A stretch of DNA of 64,000 bases. Source: Ceratodon purpureus (taxonomy: Eukaryota; Streptophyta; Bryopsida; Pseudoditrichales; Ditrichaceae). The position numbers and the translations under genes are program-made. The stretch covers positions 26,158,752 to 26,222,751 of the forward strand of contig CM026421.1 in assembly GCA_014871385.1 (NCBI GenBank), given 5' to 3'. Positions 40,832 through 53,783 of this stretch are shown here, piece after piece (positions within the stretch are counted from its first letter, which is position 1; each line of letters opens with the position of its first letter). The notes below the pieces were generated by a model. That model saw only the letters and a list, made by a program, of their open reading frames with translations, was not told the DNA's origin and ran no database searches.

Positions 40832-43800
40832 ATGGCCATGATGCAGGTATCCACGTTGGGAATTCGGTCCAGTGCAAGTGGAGCTGCAGCTCTGAATCAT
40901 CATGGAAGAGTTTATACTAGTGCTAGTGGGGCTATGGTGGGCAACAAGCTCATGTTGGCCAAGTTACGATGTGCAGTGGTGAAGGGTAGGTGCTGCATCC
41001 GAGCTGAGGCAGGAGAGCTATCAGGTGATGTGCATGGCGAGGAGAGGAAGAAGGTGGTGGTGGTGGGAGCTGGATGGGCGGGGTTGGGTGCAGCTCACCA
41101 TCTTAGCAAGCAGGTGAGTTTGTTATGGTTAACAGTATCCAATTCAGTTGTTGGTTGGTTTCAAGATGATTGCCCATTCGCTGAATTCTAGGTCAAATTT
41201 GGAGTTTTGGATTCTTGGACTGGTTGCCTGATTTGCCTGATTTGAGGTGAGGTTGGTTGATTTTCAGGGATTCGATGTAACGCTGTTGGAGGCAGGGGCT
41301 CAACCTGGAGGGCTTGTTGCTGGATGGAAGACGCCCGGAGGTCGCTCAGTCGAGGTCGGCATTCACGGTACTGTTAGCATTGATTGTGAATTTGCTTCTT
41401 GCAGCTCTTTCTTTATTGGTTTCCAGCTTTTTGGTGTGAAGCAGTAGCAATGCAAGATGTGCTTTTTTTTTTTCTTTTTTTTGTCTTTGGGGATTCTCTG
41501 TTGTTGAATTTCGTTCTCGGGATTGGAAACGAGGGAAATGTAATTTGAATGTATGGAATTCGTGTAAGACTTCATTTTTTTTTTAAGTTTTTTTTTTTTT
41601 TGGTGAGTTGATGTAGTGGGTGAACTGAATTTGCAGGGTTTTGGTACCCGTACAAGAATATATTTTCTCTTGTTGATGAGTTGGGTTTACAGCCCTTCAC
41701 GCAATGGACAAAGTCTGCTCAATTCTCTCCTGCTGGATTAGAGGTGAACTTTCAAATTGGGATTTGGGTATTTATGTTAGTCATTTTTACACTAGAGTGT
41801 TTGTTGGATTGCATATCATGTCGTGATTTGTTTTCTGATGTAGGAACAATCCTTTTTGATTTTGTGTGGGCTTATGCAGGTAGAATCGCCAATTTTTCAA
41901 GACATGCCCCTCTTGCCGAGTCCACTGGGTACTTTTGTGTACACGCAGGTAAACCCTCCTATCCGTTGCAATTATCCACTTCCGATGCCTTTTATGACTA
42001 TTAATAAAGTTCAATGATGATATTTGGAGTCCCCAGGCTCTGAAAAAATAAAATTATTGACACCCCCTATCGTATCAATATGGATGTGTGATGCTTCTGA
42101 ATCTATATCAGCCTTGGTCTATCTTTTTTTTTTTTTTTTTTGGAAGCAAATGAACCTTGGTCTATCTTTCATAAAGGGATATTTGGCATTAAAAGCAGTG
42201 CTCTTTTACGGTTTATCGGCTTTAATTACTGTTTGGTTCTGTATGTTCCATGATGTTTAAATCTCATCATTTTCTTTTTTTCAGTTTTTTCTTTGATGAC
42301 CTAGAAAGACCAGCTGAAACCATAACGTACTCTAACATGCTTTTGGTCCTTTGGCTTGTTTACAGTTTAAACGGTTACCACTACTAGACCGCATGACGGC
42401 CCTACCACTCATGTATGCAGGTGACACCTTGGCTGCTTATATCTATCTTACAGCTTATTGATTAGTGCGAGTTGTGTTTCATGTTTTTGTACTTAACACT
42501 TTCTTTCAATGAAATGTTATTTTAGAGAAGATGCATGTGTTTCAGAGGTGGTCCTACATTACTCCTAGGTACATGTAGGCGTGACTGAATACCACTGGAA
42601 CGATGCACATTTCTAGCCTTTTTGAGCCTTATTTCCCTCGGTAGAATAAGAATCTCTCTGGATTCTAACGTACAACAATGGTGTGTGGCAGTAATCGATT
42701 TTGACAACAGTAACCGCGCTTGGGAAGATTACGACTCAAGTATGCACCCTCAACTCCTGAGTTCTTTCAGTCATTAACACCATACTTTCAGACAATTCAA
42801 GTCCATGAAATCAGTATGGGTGTAAGTGGATATGAAGAGATGACCGTGGGACCTGGCAGGAAGTGCAAGGGAGCTCTTCCGTGAATATGGATGCTCGGAG
42901 CGTGTGTACAAGGATGCATTCAACCCCATGCTTTTAGTTGGGCTCTTTGCACCGGGCGAGCTTTGTAGCGCTGCTGCTTGTTTGGGCATGCTCTACTACT
43001 TCATTTTAGCCCACCAGGTTTGTTCCTTAAGCTTCATTATAACTCGACTCTTAACCATGGAGGTGGTATATTAACGTGTAAAACAATTCTGGACACGAGT
43101 CTCGAGTTGTTATGATTTGGGCCGGGCTTGTACAACACTTTTGGCTCATCTCTCTCAATACATAAGCAGTGCCTGTGCAGCCAGACTTCGACGTTGTGTG
43201 GTGCCGTGGAACTGTGGGCGAGATGATATTCAAGCCGTGGGTAGCAGCCATGCAAGAGAATGGGTGTCGTTTCCTCTCTAAGAAACGGGTGACTGACCTT
43301 GTGCTCGATGAAGCCACAGGCTCTGTGACCGGTGTTCTTTGCGGCGAGGAGCACTTCCCTGCTGATGCTGTTATCTTTTCCGTCGGCATCTCTGCGATGC
43401 AGAAAATCGTCCCAAATAGGTATTGTGTCATTAAACCTTATTGAAGCCTAATAACTGTTGATTGTAACACTATCATATATGATAAATTTGCACATCAACA
43501 TCATTGTGACAGAAAAGATTTTCAAATATTCTTCATTGTGTCATGAAGAACACACTATATAATTGCTCTTATTGATCTCCGATTGCGGATCCCTCTCAGA
43601 CCACCAAATTTTTTTGTGCTTTTCTGCAGTAAGGTATTGCGAACAAGAGAAGAGTTTGTTAATACAGCAAATCTAGGTGCTGTAGACGTTTTGGCCGTGC
43701 GTCTCTGGCTTGATCGCAAGGTAAGCATACTTCATCAGGAAAACCTTGTGATGATCTGTTCCTTTATGGTTGATACAGTATATTGAAGAATGTCGTCTCT

Positions 43801-45116
43801 TAACAATTCAAGCTAGTATTATCAGAAGATACTTCGAACCTGAAAATTACATGCTGGCATCGAAACCTTTGTTGCTTTTCTGGTCACATTGGCTAATTAA
43901 ATTGTTTGTTTGGAAATAGGTCCCTATTTCTATGCCCAGCAATGCATGCTTTGGGTTTGATACTACGACAGGATGGACGTTCTTTGACCTCAATACATTA
44001 CATGATGAGTACAAGGACGAACCTGGCACTGTGGTGGAAGCTGACTTCGTAAGTAGTTTTGCACCCGGCTTTTAAAATCCTTGTTTAGATTTTTGTTTCT
44101 CAGATCTTCACGAGTTTTTAGGATTTAAGCTGATGGTTCAATTCAGGACCGAGGAATAGTACACATTGTGTAGAATTGTTTTTATATTCGAGCAAGATCA
44201 ATTTGCGAGCGTTGTTAGTACATCTGCTGAAAGAGTTCATGAACTTAACGCCGATCCGTCACATTTAAAAGAGATGTTTAATTCTAGTCTTCTATGCACT
44301 CAATGTTTCGCAAGTGGAGTCAATTTTTTTCTATGTGGTCATCTTCATAATTTTAACAGATATCTCTGAATCTGTGGCAGTATCATGCAAACCAGTTCCT
44401 ACCTTTGAGTGACGAACAGATCGTGAAGAAAGTGCAAGATTATCTTGCACAGTGCATTCCAGAGTTTGGTGACGCAAACGTGGTTGATCAAGCTGTTGTT
44501 CGTTTCCCAAAAGCAGTAACCCATTTCTTCCCAGGTATATCATTCAGAAAGTTCACCCCCCATTGTAAGAACGTTAGCAAGGGGATCAGGAAGACGATCG
44601 TTAACAAAGTCTTAGCAGAGTTATTGGTGGGAAATATAATGAGTTGATCGCGATTGTTTCGTACATCTCCTAAACCACTTCGGGTATATGTGATTTTTTA
44701 TTATTTGTAATCAACTTTGGGTTCTTTTTGCAGGTTCCTATCAGTATCTAATGCGTGGGACCACAAGCTTTCCCAATGTTTACATGGCTGGGGACTGGAT
44801 TGTGAATCGACATGGCTCATGGTCTCAGGTAAATTGTTTTTATCAAAGTTGAGGTTCTTAGTTCAGTGATTTTAAAGCTCTTCAGCAACTCTTAGAGCAA
44901 GCAGTCTAATTACACATAATGTTTGAATGGCAGGAAAAAGCTTTTGTGACGGGCCTTGAGGCTGCCAACAGAGTGGTGGATCACTTGGATCAAGGGGAGC
45001 TTGCCAAAATTATTCCTGTAGATGCAGACGAACCACACGTTCAAGAGCTAAGACGGGTTAATGAAACTGCCAAAGGACTACTTAGCCAGCTTCCATTTTC
45101 CAACTTCTTCATCTGA
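40832..45116 (+). CDS. Plastid FAD-dependent oxidoreductase, carotenoid desaturase/amine oxidase superfamily
   Basis: Thirteen exons join in phase to 569 residues: 40832-41113, 41268-41367, 41637-41743, 41880-41948, 42366-42420, 42692-42739, 42860-43017, 43181-43419, 43630-43720, 43920-44048, 44381-44534, 44734-44828, 44934-45116. The first about 60 residues are rich in Ser, Ala and Arg with few acids, like a plastid transit peptide. The FAD-binding Rossmann motif is VVVVGAGWAGLG (Gly79-x-Gly81-x2-Gly84), followed by the conserved LLEAG strand end in exon 2. The C-terminal FAD contact is YMAGDWIV followed by EKAFVTGLEAAN. The layout matches phytoene/zeta-carotene desaturase relatives found in plants and cyanobacteria, but substrate is not determined by these motifs. 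Exon 7's acceptor (42859/42860) is the least certain joint. Convergent with the expansin gene. The ATG at 40832 is followed closely by two others (40838, 40841). Confidence 0.9.
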
Positions 45117-46998
45117 TAGGGGACCCATAGCCAGCTGATCTGTCGATTATTCTGCACACATTCATTTCCAGTTGATTGTTCTGGATAAATGACAAAAGAC
45201 GGTGCATATCTGTCAAGTTGACTTGGCCAACACAAAAGTATCACCTCATTTGATAATATAAAAAAAACCCTGCATCTCCTACTATGCTTTTGCTTCGTTC
45301 GTTTTCTACTTCGAGGGAAATATGATAGGCACAACCTTGTCTTGTATCGTTTTACAGCTCAATAGGGGACACACTATTAAATGAGAACTTCTTTCGGCAG
45401 AAAACAGTTGCTACGAAGGTCCATGTTCCATAGTGCACATGCAGAACGGTGCCGTTTTCTGTCAGAAGCTCTACAGTGGTACGAGTAGTACAAAGAGGAT
45501 ATAAGTGAGCTGCTACCTGTCCAGTGCACATGACCACCTGTGACCTCCGTACACCCCATCCCAGTTCACGAAACCAAGTGAACCAACTCTCCGTAACAAG
45601 GTAAAATGACGAGCATCGAAAACTTCAAACAACACACAACGTATGTGAGGTTTGACAATCATGAACATGGATAAGATACATGCATTCCAGAGAGAAGAGA
45701 GTTCTCCTGCACTATACAGATCAGATGATCCATGATGCTCGTTGTTGTTGCAAGTAGAAAACGCAGAGTCGCAGTACTTGCAGTAGTTCCTGGATCATTA
45801 GGCGGCCCAATATTGGCTCAGAGAAGCTAGGGAGCTGGCATTTGTCAGTGCCCTAACTCCCCCACTGACAGAAAAGTTTCCTGGCTGTTGAGATTCCTCG
45901 ACACGATGATGAGCAAGCTGCTGCGGAGTACAGGGTGTCCGAGCTCCCATGGTGGGTAGATAGTTACCAGGACAGGCCGATGTGAGCTGCAAGAACATCG
46001 CGCGTTTGAGCATGAGGTGGTGCACAATATGCGTTACGATGGGGGCAAGTCTCATTGTCAGAGAAGTAAATTGGGTCCATCTCAGCAGGGGACAATGGAA
46101 TAAGCGTATGATTCTCTGCACATGATCATGGACGATAAGGTGTGCCTGCATGCCACGAACTGTGTCAGGTGTGCCCGGAGGTAAGATTCTTTACAATTGA
46201 AAGCGGGCCCCGTCGAAGAAGACAAAGTTCGGTGGGAAAGAAAACGACGGAGGGACCGAGGGTTGCCTGGAGAACGGGAAGCACGAAGACAGAGAGGGCA
46301 GACAACTTGCTGAGCTTGAAGTAGAACATGGCTGTCAAGCTTCACACGCCCGCCCTGCACTCACTAGAGCTCCATGAGGGTAACCTTTGCCAGAATGTAA
46401 ATTGTTAAATTTCGGAGTTCGGACACGATTAATGGGTAACTTAGTGTGCTTTTTCAGCTCAAGCTGAGGAATCAATGAGAATCAATGGAATTAATGAGAA
46501 GAATCTGCCATATTCTATGTTTCGCTGTGTATGCATTCAGCACGCTTCTTCCGATCTGTTGATTATGCGTTTAACCGCTTATGCACAAGAAGGAAGTAGA
46601 TGAATAATTAAGTTTGTTAATTAGCAAAACAGCACGCTTATGCACTGCTCACGATTTATTTATCGGAAGAGTAGTCATAGCGCGGGTGGTCGACACAAAT
46701 GAGTCCACATTCCACCTCTGCACTTGACTGGAAATGAGTTTTCACAAAATGATCATCAGCTGAGGCTGACAGCAGCTAAATAAAATCAAAGCCACAGACT
46801 TTCTCGTCAATGCGGGATTGATCACCTAAAATACATTCTAGGAGCGGGTGATGTAAACAAAATCATCACAAAACAGACACACCTCGGCAACCTTTCCTTA
46901 ACATCAACATCCTTGGGATTTCAGAAGCACTCAAGACAGAGATGATTTGAGGCTTTAGCTAGACGTTGTAAGTTTATTCGGGTCATGGCGTGGTAATG
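45117..46998. other. Convergent intergenic region, FAD enzyme and expansin
   Basis: Contains both 3' flanks. Open frames near 45.8-46.4 kb on both strands overlap and show no family resemblance. No RNA gene recognised. Confidence 0.5.
46973..46978 (-). promoter_or_regulatory. Possible polyadenylation signal of the expansin gene
   Basis: AATAAA on the minus strand about 20 bases past the expansin stop. The distance is short, so a further signal may be the one used. Confidence 0.35.
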
Positions 46999-49047
46999 TC
47001 AGTAATTGACGCCTTCAAAGGTCTGCGAGAACTGCCAGTTTGCAGGCGCGGCGTTCATGGACGTCGCCACTGCGCCGTCGCTCGTGACGACCTTGAAGGA
47101 GAGCGCTTGACCTACGAGTGCGCTGTTGCCGGAGAACTGCCATTGCTGCCCCCAGTTGCGCTTCATTGCGAACCAGTCCGTGTTGTCACCCTTGATGGAG
47201 ATTTGCTGCACGTCGCCGGCACCGGCCACGTTTGTCACCAGGACAAGGATGAAGTACGGGTTTCCGTTGATAGTGAAGCGCATGCCTCCTTTCTTCTGAC
47301 ACGGCACTCTGTGTTCATAAGGGAGGCAGTCAAAAGGACATCACGAATCAGTCACCATAACCAGGATGTTGATTCGGAAGCCATAACCACGAAAATCTCT
47401 AGTTTAAAAGGGCCAAAAAATATGAAATAGTATGCCCGGAGAAACGCACTGATGAAACATGTGCGGAAAGCGGAGAAGATACTGTACCTTCTGTATTTAA
47501 CGGGGATGACGCCACCGACTTCCTGCGCGATTTTGTCGAAGACAGGCATGGCGAGGTCGAAATGCTGCTTCGGTTGGTCACACCAGCCGCCGTTGGAACC
47601 AGAAGGGCAGAAGTTGGTAGCAGTGACGACGACGGAGGGCGCGCCTTCACAATACTTCGAGCCGCTGGAGTCGCAGGCCAGTTCGAAGCACGCACCACAC
47701 GTGAGACCGGAGTTGAAGAGCGCTTGGCTTAGCGCTGCGGTGCTGGTGCCGTAGCCTGTGCTGTAGAGGTTGCCGAATCCGCACGCTCCGCCTGCACAGC
47801 ATCACATAATCGCCGTTGTCTAATTTAGAATTAATTATATTCATGTCCACTGCATTCCAGCTCTATCCTACACAAATTTGGAAATGCAACCAGAAAAAGG
47901 ACGGGGAAATGATAGACGATCACAGAAACCAAACAGAGAAAAGGCACTTCGGCCTTATTCCAATCGCAAAACTCGCAGAAACACTACATTGTTTCAAGTA
48001 GATATTGAAAGCGACGGAGTGTCGACAAGCTTTGACAATTCATCAATAGAACGATGATCATACGTTTCAGCTTCTGAACCGAAGAAACATCCACTAAAGC
48101 TAGCTATTCACGTTATGAGCTTCGACAATCCTCAGCAATTACAGTAGTTCCCAACGAGAATAGTGTTTGCTCAACTCTGTAAAACATACAGCAGAACCTG
48201 CCGCCACAACGACTGAGTCCACAATGAACCACAAGAGCGTCTTCTAACTCCACAGTAGCGCTTACGAATTGGTACCTATTACCAAAACGTAACACCAAAG
48301 CGATAGCCCGAGGTTGACTCTTCGAGTTGTTACAACATATACTCTGTAACTACAACACGGCGCTCAACCGAAATACATTTCCCAACGTCCTCCTAGCAAC
48401 CACAGCACTTAATGAATTGATATCATACCCATAGACTAATGCAATGGGTACTTCTACAACACCCCGAGCCTAATAATTGATATGCCACAAGCTGCCGACG
48501 TCTCGTTGGATCGAATAGACTTTCAGAGCATTCTACAAGAATAACGTTCGCTTCTACAGGATAAACGATCAACACAAACGCCATAACTTCCTCGAGGCTG
48601 ATACCACGAGCTGGTAATGTCTTCCTTCGCTAGCCCGATCACACTATCTCCTAACTACATTACAACCGCTCATTAACCGAAGTACTTCGGCCATGTCTCC
48701 CTAGCAACCACGTCGGCACCTGATGAATCTACACCCATCTCCATTGCCATATGTAATAACATCACAGCGACGACTTCTACAACGAAATTCCACGAGCTGC
48801 CGACCTATCCTTGATCACACAATCTTCCACAACAGCACAAGGAACTCTAAGCGCACATCCAACCATCCTAGCTACCACGGCGCTCACCTTGAGTCCCGGA
48901 AGCATCAGCTCCGCCGTAGTATGTAGCGTGAGCAGAATTCCAGCCATCATTCCCCCAAGCCTCCACCGACACAAGCACCGAAACGCACATGAGCGCCGCC
49001 ACCGCCACAGCAGCAGCACCACCGCGAGCCGAACGTCCAACAGCCAT
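46999..49047 (-). CDS. EXPA: Alpha-expansin
   Basis: Three exons, 49047-48888, 47791-47488 and 47308-46999, join to 257 residues. Expansins loosen cell walls non-hydrolytically during growth. A signal peptide (about 1-30) is followed by the mature start [16 protein letters not shown]. Domain 1 has [10 protein letters not shown] (54-63), the conserved cysteines, VTATNFCP, and the HFD motif (His130-Asp132), which with its surroundings ([11 protein letters not shown]) marks the alpha group. Domain 2, from RVPCQKKGG to the C-terminal [11 protein letters not shown], is the carbohydrate-binding half with its aromatic residues ([12 protein letters not shown]). Length is normal. The first intron (about 1.1 kb) is long; the second is 179 bases. 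A short GGGCA repeat lies about 350 bases upstream. Confidence 0.97.
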
Positions 49048-52000
49048 GATGGCCGATACTCAGGCTAGCCGATCGTCGAAAGAAGTTCAGCTGAGCTTAT
49101 TGTTGATATCTCAAAAAGCGCGCAAAGAAAAGCCGAGAAGGAAGCGCTAGCTTGAAGCCAGGCAGCACGCAACAACAAGAGCACGAGAGCTGTGGAGATG
49201 GCGACGCCGAAGCGCAGCGCGAGCATGCACGAGAGCTCCGAAACTCTGCTGCAAGTCACTGCGCTGCCGAATAACGCCTCCCCCCTCCGCCTCCATGTTT
49301 AACCTCCCGGATCCAGATGAATGTCGTCGGATTCCTTCATCCTGGTCTTCGTTACCCTACCCGTTTTGGATGAACGTGGCCATCGCCTGCCCAGTGCCCT
49401 GCCCTGCCCTGCCCGCCACTGCTACTTACCTACCCGACTCTGTCTCCTTCATGCAGGCCGCTGGGTCTTCATCTGTTTTCTTCATTTCTGGCGGCCCTCT
49501 TTGGGAATTTTCTGTTTTCCAGAGAGGTTTGTGTGTTAGTTTGATGGATGCATTCAATTCGCAATATCAATGAGATGGTTTGATTCGGAGTTGGTATGTA
49601 TTGAGTCTGTCTGAGCGGAATCTTTATTGGTTGGATACGTCATACGTGGGTGTGAAATTGTATGTTGCAGTGCAAGCTTGATTCCAATAATTCATGGATT
49701 TTGGGAGTTCTGGGAGCTTGGTTAACACATATATCTAGTCATATTGTCGGTTATCTGAGCGCATGTGTTTTTCCGGGCTTCAGAGTAACCAGCTGAAATC
49801 AAGCTGGGTGTACTTCAACCATACTAAATAAACGCTTAAAGAAATAGAAAGAGAGGTTATTGACTTTGACCTTAATCGGAATCCGGAAGAGAAACAGAAT
49901 ATCTTACAAAGAAATTCTCAGCCCAGACTGACTGATTAGAACTGGCTTGAAGCCAGCTCTTGAGGTTTTGAGGATCAGAGAATCCTTGATCCAGCAGAGG
50001 CAGAGTCAGAACTACGAAGGTGGATAGAGTGGCTGCTGCTGGCAGGCAGATGGTCATGTGCACCTTTCGCAAGGACTGTTTGGACTTTACCAACTTCAGC
50101 AGCTGCTCTTGTCAGGCCATGTCAGCTGATTTCTTGGTCTCCCTTTATGCTTCCTACAGTATGAGTTCATTCCCACAGCTATGAACTCTAGGGGTCACTT
50201 CCATGGGCCCGACACTCATGACCTGTCCGTCTTTCAAATGGCCAGTAGAGGGTTCTTCTTTCGGGATCATAAACTCCACGTCTAGGCTATTACACTTTGT
50301 GTGATAACGCCTGCTTATGAGCATCATGTGCCTATGATCTTATGCATGGCCCAGGTACATGAACCCATCGGCCGTTTGACTATATCTACATGTCACTACG
50401 TTAGAAACTACAATGTGCTCTTTTTCCAAACACATATGGTCAACTGCATGAACTTTGGATCATGAGATTGTCTGATGATGTATCATGTCAAAAACCTGCA
50501 GCGCTTGCAAAACTTTTACTTTCAAGGATTGAGTTCATGAGGCTTGCTTGAGTTTGTCCAACTGGAATACCTTTTCTAGGTGTGCCTTTCACAGTGAAAA
50601 TTCTCTGTAGTCATATATCTCTCTGGAGCAGTTTTGGGGTCCACTGATTCAAGGCAGATTTCCAACAGATTATATTGTGCCATCAAGAAAATCCTACATA
50701 TTTGACACAAAGGAATTGAGCTAGGGTTAACCTACAAAACTGTCCTTTGGTTCAGTGAGCAAATTTGTAAAATGCAGCAGACCAACAATAAGTTCCAACT
50801 TCCCTTGATGATACCAAAAAATTTCAATTGCACCAACAACATTTGATCAGCCTACTTTGCACCATGAATATTGCCTCTCCAAATAAGAATTGGAAATACA
50901 ACAGTTGATTTAGGGGTTACCAAATTCCAATCATGTGTATCTAATAGTAACTCTCATGGGTTTTTTGGTTTTTGTTGATGTGCATAGAGGGCCAAATTCA
51001 ACATACGAGAATTCAGAGAGGACTCGGGACATGAGGGTGAAACTTATTATTAAGTAGACTTATTGACTTGAATCCATTGCAAAAGAATGAGAACTATTAA
51101 CAAAAATGCAATGTAATTAACCATTGAATCATTATATTATAAATGATGTTAAATTTGATATTATATATGTATGGATTCAAGCGCAATGAAGAAAGATAGT
51201 AGATGAATAGATGGTTGGCAACTACAAACCATTGGCACCAAAGGCACCAATATCAATATACTATAAAGTTATTATGACAAACGGATTTTTGTATGTATAA
51301 GAAACTTATAGCACCATCTACAATCTATCATATCCTAAGATTAGTTATTATTTTTATATAAACCATCACAATTATTGATGCATTAATTTAATATATGTGA
51401 TGGAGAAAAATATTATATTAAAATTGGCCCATTAATATCAAATATTATAATCTATCCTTTCACAGCTATTATAGTTAGTTTAGTTTTTACACTTACACAA
51501 TTGGTTTGCAGAGGTAAATATGTATAACTAAATGATATTAGATTCAAATTATAATTTAGTCTGGTTCATTCCATTCAGCTACACATATTCTCTATTGCCA
51601 TAGCTTACTAGCAACTTATGGAGAAAACAATTAATTATATATCCGCCTAAATTTTTTGGAAATTCTTGACTCTCTTTGCCCAAAATATTAGATTAAATAT
51701 TGGCGTTGATAGTGGAATGTGATGATTCTGAAGAAGACACTGCAAAGGGTAAATTAAAACTGCCCAACTTTGAGATATAATTTTTCAGATGTCTAACCAC
51801 TTTTTTGTACTTTTATTAATTAGAAGGCAAAACAATGCTTAAGCTGCTAATAACCTACAGTACTCTTCTATCATCTTTGTCATTCCCTCTTATTCTTTTA
51901 TGGTCATTTTGAATCTTCAAGTTTTTTCAAATTGCAAAAATCTTCCTTCCAAAATCGTCAATAAAATGTTGAAAAATAACCTATTATAATTGAATTTTAT

Positions 52001-53351
52001 TTTACTCTATTTTAAACTTTTGAAAAAAAGAATTCATACAATATTGATTTTTTAAGAGATAGTGAATGAACATATACTAACTTGGACTTCATTACTTTAG
52101 CATATCTTAGAAATATATATGCTAAGTTTGTTTATATATGTGCATATATATTCTATTTCCAACAAGCTTAGCATCTTGAAATCTCAGAATTCCTATTAGC
52201 TAGGTAAATTTATTATATTTTTTTTTTATAGATTTTAGATACTACAAATATTAATAAACCAAATTAGTACATCCATAGTTCCTTAGGTCATTGAAACACA
52301 ATCTTGAGATATATATATAGCTAGATTTATTGTAATGTTTTCAACATGCATTTATAACTATTAGTTATTATTCATAGACTCATAGTTATTAGTTATATGT
52401 ATTATAATGACAAAAGGGTGTTGGTGATGAACATTTTAAATATCTCATATAACACATTTCTTATAGACTATTATTGATAAATTTATTCCATTTTTCTAAA
52501 CATTCATGCAACATTAGATTAATATTCAATGATAACATATTGATATTAATCATTAGATACTTAGGCAATTTTAATTTTATGTCTAAAATGTTTTAATATT
52601 AGACTCCTTTTCCCCTCTTATTGTTGCATTTCAAAAATTAAGAAAGGTTGCACGTAAAGTGTCCAAAAGCTTGAGTTTAGAATTGTTTACAAATAGAATT
52701 AGAGATTCTATTGAATTCCTTAATTGGCATATCATTAAGAAAACTAAACTATTCATTTCAAAAATGTAATTATAATGATTTTGATGGTAAATTGATTTCT
52801 TTATTTCTATGAATAAATGATATTTATAAGTTCATGATTTTTTTATTATAATTAGATGCTTATAAGATCAAGTTCAGACATTCCTTTTTCAAAACCTTAT
52901 CAAAATAGACCTTAATTATTGAAGTCTCATTTATAGTTTAGGAGATTTCATTGTGACTTACAAACAAAACAAAAAAAATACACCTACTCCATATTCTAGA
53001 TTTATAACATCATGTTATGAATTTAAAGAATGTTTTTTCTTGTAGACTTATCATAGTGAACGTCCATCAAGTTTTACATCTTGAAGTTTTATAGACTAGA
53101 AGATCATATTGTTTGAATATAAATATTTGACTTCTTGTTATGTAATCATTGAGAAGAGATGTCTGTATGACAACTTAATCTAAAAAATAACTCCAATATC
53201 ATTCTCAAAAATCTTGAAAATAACATTTAAGGAAGAAAGTTAAAACATTGAAGGAAACTATATTAGCTAATATAGAAAAAAGAGTTAGAAAACTCAAAAA
53301 GATCTTAAAGGATTTTAATAATGACCTTTATTAAAAGAAAACATAATATAT
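49048..53351. other. 5' flank of expansin gene and AT-rich intergenic desert
   Basis: The first 300-500 bases are GC-rich promoter or leader of the expansin gene. Beyond about 50 kb the sequence is very AT-rich and no gene or RNA was recognised. Confidence 0.5.
49394..49414 (-). repeat. (GGGCA)n repeat upstream of expansin gene
   Basis: On the minus strand four GGG runs spaced by CA, the same pentamer as upstream of the V-ATPase gene. Confidence 0.75.
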
Positions 53352-53783
53352 TCTACCCTCTATAAATCCTAACCCTTCGGAGTGGATCAAAGTTAACATT
53401 TATAGAGGTGTTAACAATTAACAATTATAAAATAGATTTTTTGAGCAACATAAAAATCTTAACATTTATAAATATAAGCAATTGTGAAGAGTCCTTGTGA
53501 GAAAATACCATTCATAAAATTGCAAACCCAATCAAAACTTTATTCAATATCAAGTAATATGTAGAGAAATAGGAATGTAACTGGATGTGTAGTTTTTGTC
53601 ATCCATATTATGGTTGTATTTCATTTGTTAATATTTATATAGTCAAATTTACAAAGAAGGGATTACCATTTTGTTAACACTTAACACATTTAACATTCAT
53701 AGTGTGCAATATGTAGGGAGTAGAAGAAAGTTTACATTTAGAGAGGGTTAACACTTATAAGTGTAACATTTATAGAGGGTGGA
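53352..53783. mobile_element. Candidate MITE with ACCCTCTATAAAT ends
   Basis: ACCCTCTATAAAT near the left edge (from 53355) returns reverse-complemented near the right edge (to about 53774), each preceded by TA-containing sequence. Internal TTAACATTTATAGAGG units repeat the end motif. Non-coding, about 430 bp. The ends resemble pogo/Tigger-type termini (ACCTCTATAA theme), but the exact borders are not clear. Confidence 0.4.
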
